Shown here piece by piece: positions 12,901 to 18,279 of a DNA stretch of 64,000 bases. The stretch is from assembly GCA_963693025.1 (NCBI GenBank), contig OY843749.1:1984001-2048000 (forward strand), read 5' to 3'. How positions within the stretch are numbered: position 1 is the first letter of the stretch; each line of letters starts with the position of its first letter. Below the pieces are notes generated by a model. It was given only the letters and a program-made list of their open reading frames with translations. It was not told the DNA's origin and searched no databases. The DNA comes from JAHRAW01 sp963693025. GTDB taxonomy: Bacteria > Pseudomonadota > Gammaproteobacteria > Arenicellales > Poriferihabitantaceae. Made by a program: the position numbers and the translations under genes.

Positions 12901-13036
12901 CAACAAAACCTATCGCATGGGGATGCGCTGGAACTTGGGTAAGACTTTCACTCTGAACCTAGCCAATGAACGGCTGGAAAAAGATGATGCGGTGGCGGAG
13001 GATGTTTATTTGTTGGAGGGGGAGGTGAAGTTTTAG
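884..13036 (+). CDS. Giant repeat-containing surface autotransporter
   Basis: About 4,050 residues. It contains 29 copies of a ~100-residue module with consensus LTVDEGxxxTYTVxLxxxP, then a strand ending in NWNTAQTVTV, then D-rich text, ITHAVSG and VxVTVTDND, resembling Calx-beta/cadherin-like calcium-binding repeats. Four putative-Ig (He_PIG-type) domains, with FASGESVDDQTY-like starts, lie at about residues 217–315, 434–520, 636–735 and 1187–1290. From about residue 3690 to the end the sequence becomes a type Va autotransporter beta-barrel ending in EGEVKF, with the usual C-terminal phenylalanine. The expected role is a secreted or surface-exposed adhesin: the passenger is exported through the barrel in the outer membrane. 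The ATG at 884 is only the first Met after a frameshift; the original protein continued from the fragment to the left. A promoter and signal peptide are not in the window. Modules are nearly identical in places, indicating recent internal duplication. Confidence 0.85.
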   Translation: MRLDSDPGADLVTVTLTTAPASEPVSLTHSGAASAAPADSATLTFATGNWSVAYAITVTAGEDDGDTSDDSATISHAVSSAGAYDGIAVADVTLLITDDDVPGVAFAPRTLTVEEEGDAGVYTVALTSEPLGGSVTLSATSVSPNRLGIDAPAMLTFSAADWSSAQTFTVRGVADSGDGNRNHMARITHATTGANYDGYVPEEVVVTVIDDDGRLTFASGESVDDQTYTIGEAVDLTLPTATGGVAPLSYALTPDLSAAIAGLTFDDNTRTVRGAPDSTAAGQSVRLTYTATDDNAPPGSVALTFSVTVEEMADIVVSPPALTVDEGGGGAYTVRLATNPGGDVTVAQTLPQSLAQAGVTFGSTGGATTRSLMFTATDWQTPQTVSVFAAEDGNSADESGTIMLASTSGQPAYNGLSGQIALAITDSDTDTSPTFTDTVEEQTYLTGSTVALTLPTATGNGEIAYALDAGAVAGLSFDAATRVLGGMPTAAVSETTLTYTATDEDGDASSLMFAVTVNIAPMVQISTATLTVDEGGAGGYTIALATAPSGLVTVTPGVGGVVGEHGVTLTTAALTFDGNNWNTAQAVSVAAAEDADTADETATISHAVTGYGGVTATDVVVTVTDNDDQDTPPAFASGESVDDQTYTAGAQITDLTLPEATGGNGDITYTLAPLPSGLVFTAGTRTLSGTASAVAAATTTTLTYTAADEDGTIGASDEDALTFTVTINPAPPAVVTLRLQPDALTVDEAAAAVAGSIYTVRLSSQPASDVTVTPSIAATDHDLTLTFDGAALLGAALTFVTAEWNDAQTVTVTAAADADITDDTVTITHAAIGTSASIAAAEVVVTVDDTSTPGITLDPDALTVAENASDTYTIRLTTIPLGDATITLTNTGAAHAGVTPLTLTFAPGNWNVVQSVTVSGIEDEDAAAPAAFEITHRPTNYGSNAPFSDVVTVTVTETDTRGVTIAPTALPVDEGDNNFYTVALTSEPVGTVVVTPDASAGAFSGITITPTTALMFDSGNWNTAQTVSVFAGEDNGNFDDDTLTITHAVSGYGSVTSAAHVVVTVDDNDAAVVTPAVLIDLLTLTIVEGAMDTYIVTLTTDPSGEVVVTPTSDNLADVPSPDALTFAAGAWNTPQTVTVTTNADVLEDFTDESAQITHTVSGYTGVTTAAAVAVTVTDNDTNSAPAFVSGVSVPDQSYTGGTPITALVLPEVDPNADGNGDITYTLTPIPAGLVFTDTTRTLSGTPNAVSTATTTTLTYTAADSDTETGAADEASQTFTVTVNPAAPVVVVTLRLEPDALTIDEGADAATAGVGSIYTVRLSSQPASDVTVTPSIAATDHDLTLTFDGAALLGAALTFVTAEWNDAQTVTVTAAADPDVTDDTVTITHAATGTSAAIADAEVTVTVTDTSTPGIALLPATVNVDEGATAIYGVRLDTIPDGGDVTVMLSLAGGAATFEPAANLTFSDSTWNTAQSVTVTATEDADATANTDITIAHAASGADYDGVSRDLTVTVDETDTRGVMITRTAGFGITEGALETYTVTLTSEPDGGAVTVTPSSDDAAATVSAALTFIGSDWDEAQTVTVTAIEDANNDSETATITHAVDGADYAGVAANDVVVTVTDNDTPGVTISDTTLTVGEGEGETYTVRLAVAPSGDVTVMPVSGDTTVATVSGALTFSDSNWSAEQTVTVTGEQDDDAADESTSITHAVSGADYASVTAADVAVTIDDDESASVMISDATLTVDEGSSTGTYTVTLTSEPVGGDVTVTPSIATAGDLTLSGALTFTDGNWNTAQTVTLTVAEDDDAVDDAVVITHAASGADYDGASANTNVTVTITDDEDVGITVSEDMLSVNESAFDTYTVVLTSAPSVGEVTVTPGSADTGAVSVTAALVFDAANWDTPQTVSVGGVPDEDAVDESVTISNAVTVSDGSSDYASQIGNAGDVTVTVDDSGTAAVTISTPTLTVAEDGEGIYTIVLGSAPGGGGDATVTPTSADPAIATVSSALTFSAGNWNDMQTVTVRGVADSDGDDDTVSITHAVSGYDNINTADAVAVTVTDIDIITAGVTLSRNAVTVAENEEATYTVVLDTQPSGNVTVTPASAAPAVATVSGALTFSDSNWSTAQSVTITGADDGNSVTDTTNITHMVEGADYASVTVADDPVVVTVTDDDTPRVVLSDATLTVNEGEDDTYTVRLDTQPSGEVTITPSSDNASATVSGALTFTTANWNDMQTVTVTATADDDATANAGAVISHTASGAAEYDGLTPIDSVTVTVDETNTRGVTLSGAPVSVTEGLSAEYTIVLTSAPDGGDVTVTASIPSNTDLSLISSGVLTFDANNWNIAQPVSLTAAHDDDAVTDDDITITHTVAGADYGSNSITAADVTATIDEDDSVGVTVSPLTVAVDEMTTDTYTVALTSAPSVGEVTVTASSADTGAVAIDISTVALVFDAGNWNMPQTISVGGRDDADADDESVRVTNTVTVSDSSSDYDGANAANVTVNVTDTDMEEVTVSVTTLAIDEDGDGTYTIVLTSAPSGGGDATVTPVSADTTIATVSGALIFGLTNWQTAQEVVVTGVADDDVDNEMVSITHTVSGYTASAGNVDVTVADTSVRGVTVPMSVSVTEGTPGTYEVVLTTQPTGNVTVTPASDDDDIATVSGALTFSAGNWDTAQNITVTGTQDADSADESVSITHAVTGADYESNNVTAANVAVTVNDDETAGVMISTATLAVGEGGNNTYTVELTTPPTGPVAVVLMIDNSDVTADATTLNFTVSNWNTEQTVTISAGEDDDGNDDIASITHTVSGGGYDGASITNAVVTVTVTDNDPLGIMLSATTLSVGENGTANYTVELATEPDGNVTITPTSADPAAATVSAALTFTDSNWNTAQQVDVTGVADDDATNESVNITHAASGSADYAAVDLTGALVAVTVTDNNTRGVTLSGVVPVTVAEGATANYGVVLDTQPTGDVMVTPTSDTPAVATVSAALVFGPSNWNTVQNIVVTGVEDANTETDSASITHAVTGADYASVTLANVAVTVTDNDMPSVTISTATLTIGEGTSSGADNTYNVRLNTQPSGAVVVTLSSDNRDVTTNATALTFTTTNWNMPQDVVVSAAHDADAGDDTAVITHSVSGGGYDGVTISNNPVVVTVTDDETAGVTITPLMLATDEGTSGGASNTYTVVLDTQPSGAVAVALSSDNSDVRVNRTTLNFTAGNWNIAQPVIITAAEDGDSTDDSAAITHTATGAAEYAGIDIDPVVVTVTDNDTPAVILSQTTPVALGEGEIREYTVVLRTEPTGSVMVTVTSSDPAAVTVSPSPLTFTTDNWDTPQRVVITAVQDDDGTNATVNITHAVTGYGSITSAAADPIVVTVTDDDRPGVGIEMPADRTVAAGETLRYPVRLNTRPSGEVVIAVSIEHPSTSVTSARTTELAVTTHVPPIRLTFTPANWNVPQTVTYTPTADDPPGVYTFTHSVVSGDYAIDEPVVLRIDVPTPMVVISTTRVRLTENITDTYYTIVLDSAPGANVVVTPDSDTDAVSVTPAGGLTFTTGNWNTAQTVNVTGNARATIRHRVAGTGNYTGVTAADVRVIFGDAEAMDALNDVILPEVAHVMVGNHINAITHRITQARTPTARAGTGLRANLGGHSTLEELAATHAQTMVDDDFDTKTLLGDSDFAMPLNADGVGGLGGANLALWGSGDYRNIGGDSNNVDWDGSLFSAHLGVDAYLSPDLLAGVMLAWSEADLEYTNTTTATATTGDYELDMTSLHPYVGWQAPDGRLDMWATAGYGSGELKITEVNDDSATADATLQTLGAGGSARLLASRDTELRLKGEVQATRLEVEQGKDDAFNEMEVSATQTRLALEATRTLTAPNGAQLLPSLELGMRYDGGDGATGNGLEVGAGLRYHNAARGLTLETRMRALLSHSGDTKDQGLSATLNLTPGADRQGLSLTLTPAYGNAASGVQNVWDKGVPTTDTDSDLNARMSVEVGYGFAGFADGLLTPYSEMTFDDSNKTYRMGMRWNLGKTFTLNLANERLEKDDAVAEDVYLLEGEVKF

Positions 13037-13067
13037 TGGGGGGCTACTTCGTCATTCTCCACTACCC

Positions 13068-13335
13068 CGTCATTCTCGAGCGTTAGCGCCCGTTGCCGCG
13101 TAGCGGCTTACGGGCGCTTACGACCTCGGGAATCTCCCTAAGACTACCGTGGACTTCACCAAAGCCCCCGCCCAAAAGACTGCAGGAACGGCGGCTTACC
13201 CGCCGCCTGCTTCGCTCGCTTTGTTTGAACTCAGCGCTAAACGGGATGAGATTCCCGAGGACGCAAGTGTCCGGTAAGCCGCCGCTTAAAAAGAAAAAGC
13301 GCGGCGGCAACGGACACTAACGCTCGAGAATGACG
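13068..13335. repeat. Composite intergenic repeat, arms A' and A
   Basis: This element of 268 bp starts and ends with CGTCATTCTCGAGCGTTAG in inverted orientation. The left arm is type A' (stem GCGCCCGT/ACGGGCGC with inner GCCGC/GCGGC) and leads into the core GGGAATCTCCCTAAG. A spacer follows, then a degenerate inverted core, then a right arm of type A (stem GTGTCCGT/ACGGACAC with inner GCCGCCGC/GCGGCGGC and a T/A-rich loop). It lies 31 bp after the stop of the giant gene, where its hairpins could act as a terminator or mRNA-end protector (inference). Confidence 0.8.
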
Positions 13336-13348
13336 GGTATTTGGGATT

Positions 13349-13415
13349 CCGGCTCAAAAGACTGCCGGAATGGCGGGGTTTGGGTTTCTCGCTTGCAAGA
13401 CTGCGGGAATGACGG
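13349..13415. repeat. Spacer segment repeated at 21040–21106
   Basis: A 67-bp segment beginning CCGGCTCAAAAGACTGCCGG recurs nearly unchanged at 21040–21106. It lies inside the spacer part of the composite repeats and shows that the spacers are also shared material, not random sequence. Confidence 0.75.
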
Positions 13416-13438
13416 CTTTGTTTGGGCTCAGCGCCAAC

Positions 13439-13532
13439 CTTAGGGAGATTCCCGAGGTCGTAAGTGTCCGGTAAGCCGCCGCTTAAAAAGAAAAAGCGCG
13501 GCGGCAACGGACACTAACGCTCGAGAATGACG
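13439..13532 (-). repeat. Half repeat: core plus arm A
   Basis: It begins with the inverted core CTTAGGGAGATTCCC and runs through an A-type hairpin (GTGTCC…GGACAC) to the terminal GCTCGAGAATGACG. No partner left arm is adjacent, so this is a half element following the 13068–13335 copy. Confidence 0.8.
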
Positions 13533-13618
13533 AGTAATAGGGTTTCCCCAAAAACCACCCCCCTATTGACGCCAAACCATAATACCCGTAAATTCACGCC
13601 CCATGCAGGCAAGGTTTT

Positions 13619-13695
13619 CGGGGTATGGCGCAGTCAGGTAGCGCGCCTGCTTTGGGAGCAGGATGTCGGGAGTTCAAATCTCTCTACCCCGACCA
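13619..13695 (+). tRNA. tRNA-Pro (anticodon TGG)
   Basis: The acceptor stem CGGGGTA pairs with TACCCCG. The anticodon loop TTTGGGA is closed by CCTGC/GCAGG, and the T arm has GTTCAAAT. CCA is encoded at the 3' end. First of five clustered tRNA genes upstream of tig. Confidence 0.97.
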
Positions 13696-13714
13696 ATTTT
13701 TGCTTTTATCCGTT

Positions 13715-13791
13715 GCGCCCGTAGCTCAACCGGATAGAGCAACGGCCTTCTAAGCCGTAGGTTACAGGTTCGAGTCCTGTCGGGCGCGCCA
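13715..13791 (+). tRNA. tRNA-Arg (anticodon TCT)
   Basis: The acceptor stem GCGCCCG pairs with CGGGCGC. The anticodon loop CTTCTAA gives TCT, reading AGA codons. The T loop GTTCGAGT is canonical and CCA is encoded. Confidence 0.97.
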
Positions 13792-13857
13792 TGAAATTGA
13801 TGCCGGGGCGGGGGCGGTCGTGTAAAATCGGGGCGGGTAGCGGGCGGTTTGTCTTAT

Positions 13858-13934
13858 GGTGAGCGTAGCTCAGTTGGTAGAGCCCCGGATTGTGATTCCG
13901 GTCGTCGTGGGTTCGAGTCCCATCGTTCACCCCA
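13858..13934 (+). tRNA. tRNA-His (anticodon GTG)
   Basis: The anticodon loop TTGTGAT gives GTG. The acceptor GTGAGCG/CGTTCAC is preceded by the extra G(-1) at 13858 facing C73, which is diagnostic of tRNA-His. CCA is encoded. Confidence 0.97.
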
Positions 13935-13958
13935 GCCCGTGCTGTTGCGAAAAGCGGG

Positions 13959-14034
<76 letters not shown>

Positions 14035-14057
14035 CGGTTTGCGGCTTGCAGCGATGA

Positions 14058-14142
<85 letters not shown>

Positions 14143-14224
14143 TCGCCGGCGCGTATTATCGCGTATTGCCGAAGAGTGCCCATACCTTACTCACCACCCG
14201 AGTGACTTAATCAGTTAGAGCGAC

Positions 14225-15580
14225 ATGCAAGTATCGGTTGAAAAATCCGGCGCGATTGAGCGCAAGTTGACGGTGTCGATTCCTCACGCCGAGGTGAACC
14301 GGAAAATCGAGGAGCGCCTGCGCAGCGTCGGCAAGCGCGCGCGCATCCCCGGTTTCAGGCCCGGAAAAGCGCCGCACAACATCATCGTCAAGCGCTACGG
14401 CGAGCAGGTGACCAACGAGGTCATCAGCGACACCATCAACGACAGTTACCGCGAGGCGCTCGGCAAGGAAGAAATCGTGCCGGCGGGTTTGGTGTCGATT
14501 GAGCCCAAGCCGTTCGTGGCGGGCGATGATTTTCAGTATGTCGCCACCATCGAGTTGTTCCCGGAAATCCCCTCGCCCACGCTTGCCGGCAGGACCATCG
14601 AAAAGCCGGTGTGCGAAGTCGGCGCCGCCGAGGTCGAGCAGACCCTTGAAGACATTCGCAAACGCAACGCCGAGTTCACCGCCCGCGAAGGGGCGGCGGA
14701 AAAAGGCGACCGGCTGACCATCGACTTTGACGGCAAAATCGACGGCGCGCCCTTCGCCGGCGGCTCGGCGGAGGGGCATCAGTTTATGCTCGGCGAGGGG
14801 GTGATGTTGGAGGCGTTCGATGCCGCCCTGAGCGGTGTCTCCGCCGGCGAGTCGAAGCAAGTCGCCTTCACCTTTCCCGAAGATTATCCCGGCGCGGAAG
14901 TGGCGGGCAAGGCGGTCGAGTTTGCGGTGGCGGTGAAGGCGGTGGAGCGTCCGGTGCTGCCTGCGTTGGACAATGCGTTCGCCGAAAAAATGGGCATCGC
15001 GGAAGGCGGCATGGCAACAATGCGCGAGCAAATCGAAGCCGGCTTGAAGCGCGAACTGGCGGCGCACACGCGCTCAGTCATCCGCGACCGAGTTATGAAT
15101 GAACTGCTCGAAGCCAACCCCATCGAGGTGCCCAAAGCGCTGGTGGAAGGCGAAATCGACCGGCGGCTGCAAGCGCTCAACCAACGGCTGACGGCGCAAG
15201 GACTGCCGGCGCAGGAAGCGGGCGAAATCGAACGCGAAGCGCTAGCGGCGGAAGCCAAACGCCGAATCGTCCTCGGCTTAATCGCCAGAGACATCATAGA
15301 AAAAGCCGGCTTGAAAGCCGACGGCGCGGTGGTTCGCCAAAAAATAGAAGAGATGGCCGCCGTCCACACCGGCGGGCACGACGACGAACACCGCCACCAA
15401 GAGATGGTCAACTGGTATTACGCCGACCCCGCGCGCCTGGAGCCGGTCGAGTCGATGCTGCTGGAAGAACAACTAGTAGCCCGAATGCTGGAAACCGCCA
15501 CCGTGGTTGAAAAAAAGGTGGGATTCAATGAGTTGATGGATTTGCAGGGGGGTGGTGGCGATCACGACCACGCTCGCTAG
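14225..15580 (+). CDS. tig: Trigger factor
   Basis: A ribosome-associated chaperone with peptidyl-prolyl isomerase activity that receives nascent chains at the exit tunnel in the cytoplasm. The 451-residue length fits the family. The ribosome-docking signature GFRPGKAP is at residues 43–50 of the N-terminal domain. An FKBP-type PPIase domain follows at about 155–245 (GDRLTIDFDGKIDGAPFAGG region), then the helical C-terminal chaperone domain. The ATG at 14225 starts MQVSVEKSGAIERKLTV, the usual family N-terminus. It precedes clpP, clpX and lon on the same strand, the common proteobacterial order; a 660-bp repeat-filled gap separates it from clpP, so read-through is uncertain. Confidence 0.97.
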   Translation: MQVSVEKSGAIERKLTVSIPHAEVNRKIEERLRSVGKRARIPGFRPGKAPHNIIVKRYGEQVTNEVISDTINDSYREALGKEEIVPAGLVSIEPKPFVAGDDFQYVATIELFPEIPSPTLAGRTIEKPVCEVGAAEVEQTLEDIRKRNAEFTAREGAAEKGDRLTIDFDGKIDGAPFAGGSAEGHQFMLGEGVMLEAFDAALSGVSAGESKQVAFTFPEDYPGAEVAGKAVEFAVAVKAVERPVLPALDNAFAEKMGIAEGGMATMREQIEAGLKRELAAHTRSVIRDRVMNELLEANPIEVPKALVEGEIDRRLQALNQRLTAQGLPAQEAGEIEREALAAEAKRRIVLGLIARDIIEKAGLKADGAVVRQKIEEMAAVHTGGHDDEHRHQEMVNWYYADPARLEPVESMLLEEQLVARMLETATVVEKKVGFNELMDLQGGGGDHDHAR

Positions 15581-15648
15581 CACACTGCGGGGGCATGCTC
15601 TGCGGGAATGACGGAGGGGGGTTGCCTACGCCGTCATTCCCTACAACT

Positions 15649-15740
15649 CGTCATTCTCGAGCGTTAGTGTCCGTTGCCGCCGCGCTTTTTCTTTTAAGCG
15701 GCGGCTTACGGACACTTGCGACCTCGGGAATCTCCCTAAG
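15649..15740 (+). repeat. Half repeat: arm A plus core
   Basis: CGTCATTCTCGAGCGTTAG leads into the A hairpin (GTGTCCGT/ACGGACAC, GCCGCCGC/GCGGCGGC, loop GCTTTTTCTTTTAA) and the core GGGAATCTCCCTAAG. It lies 69 bp after the tig stop. The matching right half is at 16060–16134, so 15649–16134 may be one composite enlarged by other sequence, including the element at 15850–16007. Confidence 0.8.
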
Positions 15741-15849
15741 GTTGGCACGGATTCAAACGGAGCGGGCGAAGCAGGCGGCGCGTCTTTTTAGTGTCGGCGG
15801 TGATGGTAGTCTGCCATCCGTGGCGACTGGGTTCCCGCCTCCTCAGGCA

Positions 15850-16007
15850 GTGTAAAAACTCCAAAAATAAAGCGGCGCATGAAAAATTTTCCCACCGACA
15901 TAGCAAAAACTCGCATAAAAAGGGATAAGTTTCCCATCTCGACCCTGTTTTTATGCGATTTTGAGGAATATTTTCCCACCCTTTCGATATGCGGAGAGTT
16001 TTTACAC
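15850..16007. repeat. MITE-like 158-bp palindromic element
   Basis: Perfect 12-bp terminal inverted repeats GTGTAAAAACTC/GAGTTTTTACAC bound an AT-richer segment. Inside is a second perfect inverted pair, TCGCATAAAAA (15911–15921) and TTTTTATGCGA (15948–15958), and the direct repeat ATTTTCCCACC occurs twice. No coding capacity is visible. It lies between the two halves of a composite repeat, which suggests insertion (inference). Only one copy is in the window, so mobility cannot be shown here. Confidence 0.55.
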
Positions 16008-16059
16008 AGGCTGCTCCTGCGGGAATGACGGCGGGGGCTTTGTTGGAATTCACGGTAGT

Positions 16060-16134
16060 CTTAGGGAGATTCCCGAGGTCGTAAGCGCCCGTAAGCCGCT
16101 ACGCGGCAACGGGCGCTAACGCTCGAGAATGACG
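16060..16134 (-). repeat. Half repeat: core plus arm A'
   Basis: The core CTTAGGGAGATTCCC leads into the A' hairpin GCGCCCGT/ACGGGCGC with inner CCGC/GCGG, then the terminal GCTCGAGAATGACG. It ends 105 bp before the clpP start, so it may lie in the clpP leader or promoter region. Confidence 0.78.
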
Positions 16135-16239
16135 AAGTTGGGGCGCTCCCTACCCCGCGCCGGCGTGCTCACCGCTTGCTATCCCGCCGCAGATTCCTTA
16201 TATTCCCCCGCTTGCCCTCCCGAGACACGCCCGAGACAA

Positions 16240-16869
16240 ATGACGAAACCTGAAACCGACGCAACGCGTAACTTGAACCTCGTGCCGATGGTGGTTGAGA
16301 ACACCGGTCGGGGGGAGCGCTCGTATGATATTTATTCGCGGCTGCTCAAGGAGCGCGTGGTGTTTTTGGTCGGGCAGTTTGAAGACCAGATGGCGAACCT
16401 CATCGTCGCGCAGTTGCTCTTCCTTGAATCGGAAAACCCGGAAAAAGACATCTCGTTGTATATCAACAGCCCCGGCGGGGTGGTGTCGTCGGGCTTGGCG
16501 ATTTACGACACCATGCAGTTTATTCGCCCGGCGGTCAGCACCGTGTGCATCGGTCAAGCCGCCAGCATGGGCGCGCTTATTCTCGCCGGCGGGGCGCCGC
16601 AGAAGCGCCACGCCCTGCCGCATTCGCGCGTGATGATTCACCAGCCGATGGGCGGCTCGCAGGGGCAGGCGTCCGACATTGAAATCCACACCCGCGAAAT
16701 CCTCGCCACGCGCGAGAAACTCAACCGCATTTTCGTCCAACACACCGGGCAATCCCCCGACCGAATCCAGGAAGACACCGACCGCGATTACTTCCTGAGC
16801 GCCGCCGAAGCCACCGAATACGGCATCATCGATTCGGTGTTGAGCGAGCGGGAATACCAGAAATCGTAG
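16240..16869 (+). CDS. clpP: ATP-dependent Clp protease proteolytic subunit
   Basis: The serine peptidase of the ClpXP/ClpAP complex, degrading substrates unfolded by the ATPase ring in the cytoplasm. From this ATG it has 209 residues, the normal length. The catalytic triad is visible as Ser109 in GQAASMGA, His134 in RVMIHQP and Asp183 in DRDYFLSA. The frame stays open upstream to an ATG at 16129, but those codons overlap the repeat at 16060–16134 and do not look like ClpP, so the start MTKPETDATRNLNLVPMVVE is preferred. clpX follows 82 bp downstream. Confidence 0.96.
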   Translation: MTKPETDATRNLNLVPMVVENTGRGERSYDIYSRLLKERVVFLVGQFEDQMANLIVAQLLFLESENPEKDISLYINSPGGVVSSGLAIYDTMQFIRPAVSTVCIGQAASMGALILAGGAPQKRHALPHSRVMIHQPMGGSQGQASDIEIHTREILATREKLNRIFVQHTGQSPDRIQEDTDRDYFLSAAEATEYGIIDSVLSEREYQKS

Positions 16870-16951
16870 CGAAAAAAGTTGAAAAAACCCGCCAAACCCT
16901 GCAATCTAGGGACATTCCGGTAAATCGCGCCATCCACCGCGCCCATTTTTA

Positions 16952-18232
16952 GTGCCCGAAGACACCCCCGCCACAGGTGAAAAGTTGCTGTATTGCTCGT
17001 TCTGCGGCAAGAGTCAGCACGAAGTCCGCAAGTTGATTGCGGGTCCGTCGGTGTTCATCTGCGACGAATGCGTTGATTTGTGCAACGAAATCATCGGCGA
17101 GGAAACCGACGCCGACGCCGGCGCCGGCGAGCGCAGCGGCGGCTTCCCCACCCCGCCGGAAATCCACGCCATTTTGGATGACTATGTGATTGGCCAACAG
17201 ACCGCCAAGAAGACGCTGTCGGTGGCGGTGTATAACCACTACAAGCGCATCGAAAACGAGGAGGCGACCGATGAGGTGGATATTTCCAAGAGCAATATCC
17301 TGCTGATTGGGCCCACCGGCTCGGGCAAGACGCTGCTGGCGGAAACCCTCGCGCGGCAACTCAACGTGCCGTTCACTATGGCCGACGCCACCACGCTGAC
17401 CGAGGCGGGTTATGTCGGCGAGGATGTCGAGAACATCATCCAGAAACTGCTGCAAACCTGCGACTACGAAATTGAGAAAGCGCAGATTGGCATCGTCTAT
17501 ATCGATGAAATCGACAAGATTTCGCGCAAGGCGGACAACCCGTCCATTACCCGCGATGTGTCCGGCGAAGGCGTGCAGCAGGCGTTGTTGAAACTGATTG
17601 AGGGGACGGTCGCCTCCATTCCGCCGCAGGGCGGGCGCAAGCATCCGCAGCAGGAGTTTATGCAGGTGGACACGCGCAACATTCTGTTCATCTGCGGCGG
17701 CGCGTTCGCGGGGTTGGAGAAGGTCATCCAGCGGCGCACCGAAAAATCCGGCATCGGCTTCGGCGCCGACATCAAGGAAAAATCCGCCGATGAGCGCGCC
17801 AATGAATTGTTGCAGGATATGGAGCCGGAAGACTTGATTAAATACGGCTTGATTCCCGAATTCATCGGACGCCTGCCGGTGGTGTCCACGCTTGAGGAGT
17901 TGGACGAGGACGCGCTCGTGCGCATTCTCACCGAGCCGCGCAACGCGCTCACCAAGCAATACGCCAAACTGCTCGCGCTCGAAGGGGTTGATTTGGAGTT
18001 CCGCCCCGACGCGTTGCGCCAGATTGCCAAAAAGGCGATGGAGCGCAAAGCCGGCGCGCGCGGTCTGCGCTCCATTCTCGAAAACGCGCTGCTGGAAACG
18101 ATGTATGAACTGCCGACCATCCACGGCATCAAGAAAGTCATCGTGGACGAGTCGGTCATCACCGAGGGCTCGCGCCCCCTGTATGTCTATCAAGAGGACA
18201 AGGGGAAAGTGGCCGCCGGTGCGTCTTCTTGA
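16952..18232 (+). CDS. clpX: ClpX ATP-dependent unfoldase
   Basis: An AAA+ unfoldase that recognises tagged substrates and feeds them to ClpP. The start is GTG, giving 426 residues. The N-terminal zinc-binding domain has Cys15, Cys18, Cys37 and Cys40. Walker A GPTGSGKT is at 120–127, and Walker B is in IVYIDEIDKI. The pore-region and sensor stretches of the family follow. It is 82 bp after clpP and 47 bp before lon, probably one operon. The short gap before lon holds tandem GAGTCGCT/GATTCGCT units of unknown meaning. Confidence 0.96.
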   Translation: MPEDTPATGEKLLYCSFCGKSQHEVRKLIAGPSVFICDECVDLCNEIIGEETDADAGAGERSGGFPTPPEIHAILDDYVIGQQTAKKTLSVAVYNHYKRIENEEATDEVDISKSNILLIGPTGSGKTLLAETLARQLNVPFTMADATTLTEAGYVGEDVENIIQKLLQTCDYEIEKAQIGIVYIDEIDKISRKADNPSITRDVSGEGVQQALLKLIEGTVASIPPQGGRKHPQQEFMQVDTRNILFICGGAFAGLEKVIQRRTEKSGIGFGADIKEKSADERANELLQDMEPEDLIKYGLIPEFIGRLPVVSTLEELDEDALVRILTEPRNALTKQYAKLLALEGVDLEFRPDALRQIAKKAMERKAGARGLRSILENALLETMYELPTIHGIKKVIVDESVITEGSRPLYVYQEDKGKVAAGASS

Positions 18233-18279
18233 GTCGCTGAGTCGCTGATTCGCTGAGCCTGCCGCCGCCGCCCTAATTC

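Noticed and set aside
13093..13320. Open frames inside composite repeats (also 15595–15855, 25445–25771, 53994–54179)
   Set aside because: The same peptide-like text recurs only because the repeat recurs; no ribosome-binding site or protein family.
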